From positions 1 through 10,721 of the forward strand of contig URZJ01000046.1 of assembly GCA_900552395.1 (NCBI GenBank): a DNA stretch of 10,721 bases, in the 5' to 3' direction. The first letter of the stretch is position 1. Each line of letters begins with the position of its first letter. The notes below the pieces were generated by a model. That model was not told where the DNA came from and did no database searches. It saw nothing but the letters and a program-made list of their open reading frames with translations. This stretch comes from an uncultured Collinsella sp. (GTDB lineage Bacteria; Actinomycetota; Coriobacteriia; Coriobacteriales; Coriobacteriaceae). The position numbers and the translations under genes were made by a program. Shown piece by piece: positions 6,777 to 10,721 of this stretch.

Positions 6777-7187
6777 ATGGGTCTCTTCGATACGTTCTTC
6801 TCCAGCGTCACCGGCGGCAGTCGAGAGCCTCAAAAACCATCAAACGTCGAGCTCGAGCTGCGCCGCAGGCTTACTGTGCTCGCAAGCGACGAGGCCACTC
6901 AAGACGCTCCCCTGCGCTATTTCCTGCGCTGGGAAGGGCAAGTCCAGGGCGTCGGTTTTCGCTTTACCAACACCAACCTCGCGCAGGCACGCGCACTCAG
7001 CGGCTGGGTGCGTAACATGGAAGACGGCTCAGTCGAGATGGAGATACAGGGGGCTCCGGCAAACATCCTATCTCATCTCGAGGCGCTTCATGCCTCCTAC
7101 GAGCGCATGGGAACGCGTTTTCGCCTCGTAGACGCCCAGACCCGAGCCCCACTTGCCAATGAAGACGGTTTCATTCCTCGTTATTAG
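6777..7187 (+). CDS. acyP: Acylphosphatase with N-terminal extension
   Basis: Hydrolyses acyl phosphates such as carbamoyl phosphate and 1,3-bisphosphoglycerate. The acylphosphatase fold fills residues 46-136. Arg62 in the signature GQVQGVGFRF binds phosphate, and Asn80 in GWVRNMEDGSVE positions the water; both are intact. Common acylphosphatases have about 90-100 residues. This one has 136 because of about 45 extra N-terminal residues: MGLFDTFFSSVTGG, which could be an amphipathic helix, then a charged stretch (NVELELRRRL). The start, ATG 6777, is 2 nt past the stop of the oxidoreductase with only a weak AGG upstream, pointing to translational coupling. Within the frame no later ATG precedes the domain, which supports the extension being real. 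Confidence 0.9.
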   Translation: MGLFDTFFSSVTGGSREPQKPSNVELELRRRLTVLASDEATQDAPLRYFLRWEGQVQGVGFRFTNTNLAQARALSGWVRNMEDGSVEMEIQGAPANILSHLEALHASYERMGTRFRLVDAQTRAPLANEDGFIPRY

Positions 7188-7215
7188 TATTGTGTGCTAA
7201 ATACGGTATCATTTA
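7184..7215 (+). promoter_or_regulatory. Candidate promoter and operator of the PerR-like gene
   Basis: TTAGTA (7184-7189), a 17-nt spacer and TATCAT (7207-7212) form a moderate promoter beginning at the acylphosphatase stop. An inverted repeat TAAAT-N8-ATTTA (7198-7215) covers the -10 box. AT-rich dyads over the promoter are the usual autoregulatory site of Fur-family repressors, but this one does not match a textbook Per or Fur box closely. Confidence 0.4.
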
Positions 7216-7248
7216 CCTACGACCGTTGATAGAAAAGAGGCGAGGCGC

Positions 7249-7629
7249 ATGGCGGTGCAAAGAAGGAATACCAGGCAGCGAAAGCTGGTTCTCGACGCCG
7301 TGCGCCAAAGCTATAACCATCCCACCGCCGACGAAATCTACAACGTCGTGCGCGCGCAGGATGACAAAATCAGCCGTGGTACGGTCTACCGCAATCTCAA
7401 TCTCTTGGCCGACGCTGGCGAGATCCTCTCCATCAAGACGCCGGGCGGCAGCCGCTTCGATCGCACGATCGAGCCGCATGCGCATATCATCTGCACCTCG
7501 TGCAGCCGCGTCATCGATGTACCGCTCTCCTTCGATGCCCAGCTCGACGCCAAGGCGTCCGAGCAAATCGGCTGGCACGTCACGTCGCACTACACCATCT
7601 TCGAGGGTCTCTGCCCCGACTGCCGGTAG
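7249..7629 (+). CDS. perR: Fur-family metalloregulator, PerR-like
   Basis: A 126-residue DNA-binding metal-dependent repressor. The winged helix (1-62) includes HPTADEIYNVV and the recognition helix SRGTVYRNLNLL. The dimer and metal domain follows. The structural zinc pairs are Cys82/Cys85 (CTSC) and Cys122/Cys125 (CPDC). The regulatory metal ligands line up with Bacillus PerR His37-Asp85-His91-His93-Asp104 as His24, Asp71 (RFD), His77, His79 (HAH) and Asp90 (VID). The Asp at the last position, where Fur tends to have Glu, supports PerR: an iron-loaded repressor inactivated by peroxide through histidine oxidation. ATG 7249 has AGAGG nearby. No peroxide-defence gene is adjacent, so its targets lie elsewhere. 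It converges with the HAD gene, 15 nt apart, with no terminator between. Confidence 0.85.
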   Translation: MAVQRRNTRQRKLVLDAVRQSYNHPTADEIYNVVRAQDDKISRGTVYRNLNLLADAGEILSIKTPGGSRFDRTIEPHAHIICTSCSRVIDVPLSFDAQLDAKASEQIGWHVTSHYTIFEGLCPDCR

Positions 7630-7644
7630 ATGTTTGGGACATGC

Positions 7645-8442
7645 CTACACAGCAAGTAGACGACGCAGTTCTTCTTCGACCGTGCGCGCGTAGCGGACGC
7701 GGTCGTTGATGCCGCGCATGCTGGGGTTGCAGCTCTCCATCAGATAGGGATGGCCCACCACGTTGAGCATGTCACGATCGTTCTCATTGTCGCCAAACGC
7801 CATCATTTCGTTAGGTGAGATCCCCAGCGCACAACCATAATCGGCAAGCGCGGACCCCTTGCCCGAATCAAAGCCGATAAAGTCCGTCCATTCGGTTCCC
7901 GATGTCATGACATCGACTCGATCGCTAAAGTGGCGCTCGAAATACTCCAGCGCCGCCTGCTGCTCCGCCTCGGGCGTCTGGAAGGCAATCTTAATGACGT
8001 CCTCGTCGATGTCTTCGGGACGGTCGACTACCGCCACATCGCAGTGGACCTCATAACGCAGGTGGTCAACAAACGCATCGTTGCCGCCCATGGTGTAGAG
8101 GTGCCCCTCACACGAAAGGGTCACGTCGGCATGGGGATACGCAACCACGGCATTCGCGATATCCATAGCAAGGCTACGCTCCATGGAACGCTTGACAACG
8201 GCACGCCCCTCGCTCATCACCAGGGCTCCGTTTTCGCATACATAGGCGAGTTCATCGGCCACCGGGGCAAACAGGTAGCGCAAGCTCGCATATTGACGGC
8301 CGCTCGCCGGCATAAACACGATACCGCGACGATGCAGCTCATCAATGAGCTCAAAGGCCTCGGAACGCGGCTCGCGCTCCCCCGGATGCAGCAACGTGCC
8401 GTCCAAATCGCATGCAATCAGCTTGATTCCCTCAAGACCCAT
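7645..8442 (-). CDS. Cof-type HAD-superfamily phosphatase
   Basis: Cytoplasmic HAD phosphatase of the Cof/YidA (IIB) class, 265 residues. These act on sugar phosphates, nucleotides or flavin/PLP phosphates; the substrate cannot be assigned. Motif I is IACDLDGTLL (nucleophile Asp12, acid Asp14), motif II MPASGR (Ser47), motif III SGKGSAL (Lys195) and motif IV MAFGDNENDRDML (Asp218, Asp222). The IIB cap lies between motifs II and III (about 80-185). I start at ATG 8442 because MGLEGIKLIACDLDG is the normal family N-terminus and GGGGGAA precedes it; an in-frame ATG 25 codons upstream would add an atypical basic segment. The 83 nt between it and the ureE-like gene hold a 16-bp hairpin, so it may be a partly separated third gene of that operon. 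Confidence 0.9.
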   Translation of the reverse strand: MGLEGIKLIACDLDGTLLHPGEREPRSEAFELIDELHRRGIVFMPASGRQYASLRYLFAPVADELAYVCENGALVMSEGRAVVKRSMERSLAMDIANAVVAYPHADVTLSCEGHLYTMGGNDAFVDHLRYEVHCDVAVVDRPEDIDEDVIKIAFQTPEAEQQAALEYFERHFSDRVDVMTSGTEWTDFIGFDSGKGSALADYGCALGISPNEMMAFGDNENDRDMLNVVGHPYLMESCNPSMRGINDRVRYARTVEEELRRLLAV

Positions 8443-8470
8443 ATGCTTCCCCCAAAGCCTCCTATCAACA

Positions 8471-8513
8471 GCAAGACGGACTTTGATTGGTCGCCCCTCA
8501 AAGCCCGTCTTGC
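8471..8513 (-). repeat. 16-bp hairpin in the leader of the HAD gene
   Basis: Arms at 8471-8486 and 8498-8513 with an 11-nt loop. On the plus strand one A·C mismatch breaks the stem; in minus-strand RNA that pair is G·U, so all 16 positions pair. No T-run follows it. It sits between the ureE-like stop and the HAD ribosome binding site and may separate the two messages by processing or partial termination. Confidence 0.6.
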
Positions 8514-8517
8514 GCAT

Positions 8518-8544
8518 ACGCGCGCTTAGCCGCGCGTCTTTTTT
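8518..8544 (+). terminator. Terminator-like hairpin on the plus strand at the ureE-like stop
   Basis: ACGCGCG (8518-8524) and CGCGCGT (8531-8537) form a 7-bp GC stem with a 6-nt loop, followed on the plus strand by CTTTTTT. In sequence it is a good rho-independent terminator, but no plus-strand gene is known upstream since 7629. It would block antisense read-through from the perR side. On the minus strand the T-run is the Lys-Lys codons of the ureE-like gene. Confidence 0.4.
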
Positions 8545-9104
8545 ACGATGGTAAAGTCGGGAGCCATGCTCACGACGACATCCGCCGCGCTCGATGCAAA
8601 GCGTCGGTCCGCATCGAGTTCGCGGGTAACCACCGAGAGCCGAACACTCTCGACACCCCGGAGCATACGGCCCAAAACAGGCTGCACCGGCGTATACATG
8701 CGCACGGTATGCTCGTCCGAGTCGCCCCGGAAGAGCGGCGCATGCATGTTGCCGATCTCCCAGCACGCATGCGCGAGCGCAATCGGATCCATGCGGTCGA
8801 CTTCGACCAAATAAACCTCGGCGCTGCGCAGGCGCACGACAACCGCCACGGGCACCATGCCCGAACGGTCAATGGCGAGCACGTCGCCATCGGCAAGACG
8901 ACCGCCGTCGGTAGCATCCAGCCGAACATCAATCGTGCGCCCCAGCTCCGTCACGCCCACAAACGCGCATACATCGGCCTGGTCCCAATCGAGCAGCAGC
9001 TCGTCAACTTCAAAGACGCCGCCCAACTTCCGGCGAAGCAGGAGTTCATAGGACGGATCGTTGAGATTTCCCAAGCATGTCGTCGAAACCAGGCGTTCAG
9101 GCAT
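8526..9104 (-). CDS. UreE-like protein (urease accessory metallochaperone fold)
   Basis: A 192-residue protein that resembles the nickel metallochaperone UreE in both of its domains. Residues 55-103 follow the UreE N-terminal pattern (ADGDVLAIDRSGMVPVAVVV and then EVYLVEV, comparable with 'rdGDvL...dg..v.V.aa.e.vleV'). Residues 106-150 follow the metal-binding domain: DPIALAHACWEIGNMHAPLF parallels 'd.laLarAayhLGNRHvPvq', where His of GNRH is the bridging nickel ligand (His121 here). PVLGRMLRGV parallels 'hVLddMLrglG'. His112, Cys114 and His132 are other possible ligands; there is no His-rich tail. The start is ATG 9104, with GAGGG 7 nt upstream. It lies 3 nt after the SlyD-like gene, so the two are surely co-transcribed. 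No urease subunit or ureFGD is visible. The fold is recognised by eye; the function is inferred and may have diverged. Confidence 0.7.
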   Translation of the reverse strand: MPERLVSTTCLGNLNDPSYELLLRRKLGGVFEVDELLLDWDQADVCAFVGVTELGRTIDVRLDATDGGRLADGDVLAIDRSGMVPVAVVVRLRSAEVYLVEVDRMDPIALAHACWEIGNMHAPLFRGDSDEHTVRMYTPVQPVLGRMLRGVESVRLSVVTRELDADRRFASSAADVVVSMAPDFTIVKKTRG

Positions 9105-9107
9105 ACT

Positions 9108-9560
9108 CTAACCCTCGACCTCAACGAGCTCGATATCAAAGTTGAGGTCCTTGCCGGCCAACTCGTGGTTGGCGTCGAGCGTCACAGCCTCGGGCGTCAC
9201 GTCAATGACGACGGCGGGAACGGGCATGCCGCTCGGCGTGGACAGGAAGAGCTTCATGCCCTTCTCGATCTGCTCGATGTTGGGAACCTGCTCGGCCGGG
9301 AAGGTCAGAACCATCTCGGGATTGTGCTCGCCGTAGGCATCGGCAGCAGGAATGTGCACGGTCTTCTTCTCGCACACCTGCATGTCGACAACAGCGGCGT
9401 CGAAGCCCTTGATCATCTGGCCGGCGCCGCAGGTGAACTCCAGCGGCTCGCCGCGATCGTAGGAGCTATCGAACTGCGTGCCGTCGTCGAGCGTGCCGCG
9501 ATAATGAGTCTTGACCTTCTTGCCCTGGTTGGTAACCTCCGTGATAAGGGCGGCGCACAA
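9108..9560 (-). CDS. SlyD-like FKBP-type peptidyl-prolyl cis-trans isomerase
   Basis: Cytoplasmic prolyl isomerase and chaperone. The FKBP domain is split by an insert-in-flap as in SlyD: the first part VKTHYRGTLDDGTQFDSS...GAGQMIKGFDAAV (17-57), the flap chaperone insert (about 75-130, including AYGEHNPEMV and FPAEQVP), and the closing strands NHELAGKDLNFDIELVEVE. Length 150 fits SlyD without the metal-binding His/Cys tail of the E. coli protein. The start is uncertain. No in-frame ATG or GTG exists near the domain; TTG 9560 is the only standard candidate and has a weak ribosome binding site. The family would usually begin at about the ITEVTNQG segment, seven residues in. It is first in an operon with the ureE-like gene (3 nt apart) and divergent from the dipeptidase (90 nt shared upstream region). 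The pairing hints at metal-centre maturation. Confidence 0.88.
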   Translation of the reverse strand: MCAALITEVTNQGKKVKTHYRGTLDDGTQFDSSYDRGEPLEFTCGAGQMIKGFDAAVVDMQVCEKKTVHIPAADAYGEHNPEMVLTFPAEQVPNIEQIEKGMKLFLSTPSGMPVPAVVIDVTPEAVTLDANHELAGKDLNFDIELVEVEG

Positions 9561-9650
9561 CGCGGGCCGCCGTGAACATATGGCGCTAACTATACCCTAG
9601 TCATACAATTCAAGGACAGTTTGCAAAGAAACGCTGCAACCGGAGGAACC

Positions 9651-10664
9651 ATGGCATATCCCGTATTTGACCTACACTGCGACACCGCCGACCGCATCGG
9701 CTGGGCCACGCTCGATCTCGACCTGCGCTTTACCGCCGGCACCGACGGTTATTTCCCCGGCGACGAAACGCATCCGCAAGATTTCGACCTCATCGAGGGC
9801 AACGCCTGCGCCATCTCGCTCGCAAAGATCGGCAACACGCCGTGGGCACAGTGCTTCGCCACGTTTGTCCCCGACGAGATTCCCACCGCCCACGCCGCGC
9901 GCTTCCAGGCGCAGATCATGGCACACATGAGCGGCCAAGCAATGCTCAACCACGACCGCATGGTCAACGTACGCAACGCCGCAGACATTCGCCCCGCGCT
10001 CAAAGACGGCAAGGTCGCCTGCATCCACACCATCGAAAACGCCACGTTCTTTGCCGAGGACCCCGCGCTGATCGAGGTGCTCAAGAGCCTGGGCGTACTC
10101 ATGTCGTCACTCAGCTGGAATGCGCAGGGACCGCTCGCGAGCGGCCACGACACCCACGCCGGTCTCACCGCCGCCGGTATCGAGGCGCTTACGCAGATGG
10201 AGCACGCCGGCATGGTGCTCGACGTCTCCCACCTCAACGATGAGTGCTTTGACGAGGTTGTCGCCCATGCCACGCGCCCCTTCGTCGCCAGCCACTCCAA
10301 CTCCCGCACCGTCTGCGGCGTCAAGCGCAACCTCACCGACGACCAGTTCCGCACCATTCGCGACATGGGTGGCATCGTCGGCCTCAACTACTGCAGCGAG
10401 TTCCTTTCCAACGACGCAACCGACAAAACCGCCGCAGACGTCACCTTCGACCAGCTGGCGGCACATATCGAGCACTGGCTCGACCTGGGCGGCGAGGACG
10501 TCATCGCGCTCGGCGGCGACTGGGACGGCGCCACGGTGCCCGCTTTCCTCTCCGATGCCAGCAAGATGCCCGAATTCCAGAACATGCTTTCCAAGCATTT
10601 TGGCAAGACCGTGATGCAGAAGCTCTGCAGCGACAACGCGCTTGCTTTCTTTGAGCGTTATTAA
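9651..10664 (+). CDS. Membrane dipeptidase family (M19) peptidase
   Basis: Zinc dipeptidase of the renal dipeptidase (M19) TIM-barrel family, 337 residues. It hydrolyses dipeptides, in some members D-amino-acid-containing ones. Ligands seen: His9 and Asp11 in FDLHCDT, Glu129 in HTIENA (bridging the two metals), His194 in LDVSHLN, His215 in ASHSNSR, and Asp290 in GGDWDG. No signal peptide or membrane segment is present, so it should act in the cytoplasm, unlike the mammalian enzyme. The start is ATG 9651 with CGGAGG ending 4 nt upstream; an in-frame start at 9621 lacks a ribosome binding site. Upstream, TACAAT (9604-9609) could be a -10 box, sharing the 90-nt region with the divergent SlyD-like gene. 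The 57 bases after the stop hold no clear terminator. Confidence 0.92.
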   Translation: MAYPVFDLHCDTADRIGWATLDLDLRFTAGTDGYFPGDETHPQDFDLIEGNACAISLAKIGNTPWAQCFATFVPDEIPTAHAARFQAQIMAHMSGQAMLNHDRMVNVRNAADIRPALKDGKVACIHTIENATFFAEDPALIEVLKSLGVLMSSLSWNAQGPLASGHDTHAGLTAAGIEALTQMEHAGMVLDVSHLNDECFDEVVAHATRPFVASHSNSRTVCGVKRNLTDDQFRTIRDMGGIVGLNYCSEFLSNDATDKTAADVTFDQLAAHIEHWLDLGGEDVIALGGDWDGATVPAFLSDASKMPEFQNMLSKHFGKTVMQKLCSDNALAFFERY

Positions 10665-10721
10665 GAGCGCAATTATTTTCGCATCCCTTGAGCGGGCCGG
10701 CATGCCGAGCGGTCGACATGC

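Noticed and set aside
8487..9575. 362-codon plus-strand frame opposite the ureE-like and slyD-like genes
   Set aside because: Long only because of GC-rich antisense reading; both minus-strand genes show family motifs and a coupled start.
10665..10721. Palindrome CGGCATGCCG near the right edge as a terminator or site
   Set aside because: Ten bases only, no T-run and the window ends; not supportable.

Overview
This is a high-GC bacterial window that looks like an ordinary chromosomal segment of an anaerobic, gut-type actinobacterium. The best guess is Coriobacteriia, Collinsella-like. The reasons are the GC-rich coding sequence, strong GGAGG-type ribosome binding sites, a mix of ATG, GTG and TTG starts, and the style of the proteins (a Fe-S-family aldo/keto reductase, a PerR-like repressor, a signal-peptide protein with an alanine-rich coiled coil). 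The genus is an inference; no rRNA or other marker is present. I see no insertion sequence, phage gene, CRISPR array, tRNA or rRNA.

Layout. Positions 1-686 (minus) hold the N-terminal part of an aldo/keto reductase whose C-terminus lies outside the window. At 850-969 (plus) is a 39-codon stub that looks like the broken-off start of a cyclase-family hydrolase. A small two-helix membrane protein (1050-1250, minus) follows. Next is a secreted coiled-coil protein whose signal peptide and body are in different frames (1438-2206, minus), with a terminator behind it. O-acetylhomoserine sulfhydrylase metY (2519-3829, minus) ends at a very strong terminator and starts behind a good promoter and a leader of about 180 nt. 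That leader encodes a 17-residue Cys-containing peptide overlapping a hairpin. A LysR-type regulator (4106-5008, plus) is divergent from metY. A plus-strand run follows: rnhA, a Gfo/Idh/MocA oxidoreductase, an acylphosphatase and a PerR-like Fur-family repressor. Convergent to it on the minus strand are a Cof-type HAD phosphatase, a UreE-like protein and a SlyD-like FKBP prolyl isomerase. An M19 dipeptidase (9651-10664, plus) closes the window.

How the parts may work together. The metY/lysR pair is a typical divergent sulfur amino acid module: sulfide is fixed into homocysteine, with LysR control at the promoter plus possible attenuation through the leader peptide. The slyD-like and ureE-like genes are 3 nt apart and probably one operon. 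Both families are known in nickel delivery, yet no urease or hydrogenase gene is visible here, so this is the most intriguing gene pair. The remaining genes look like housekeeping or general metabolism, with two decayed genes near the left end marking a less conserved patch.
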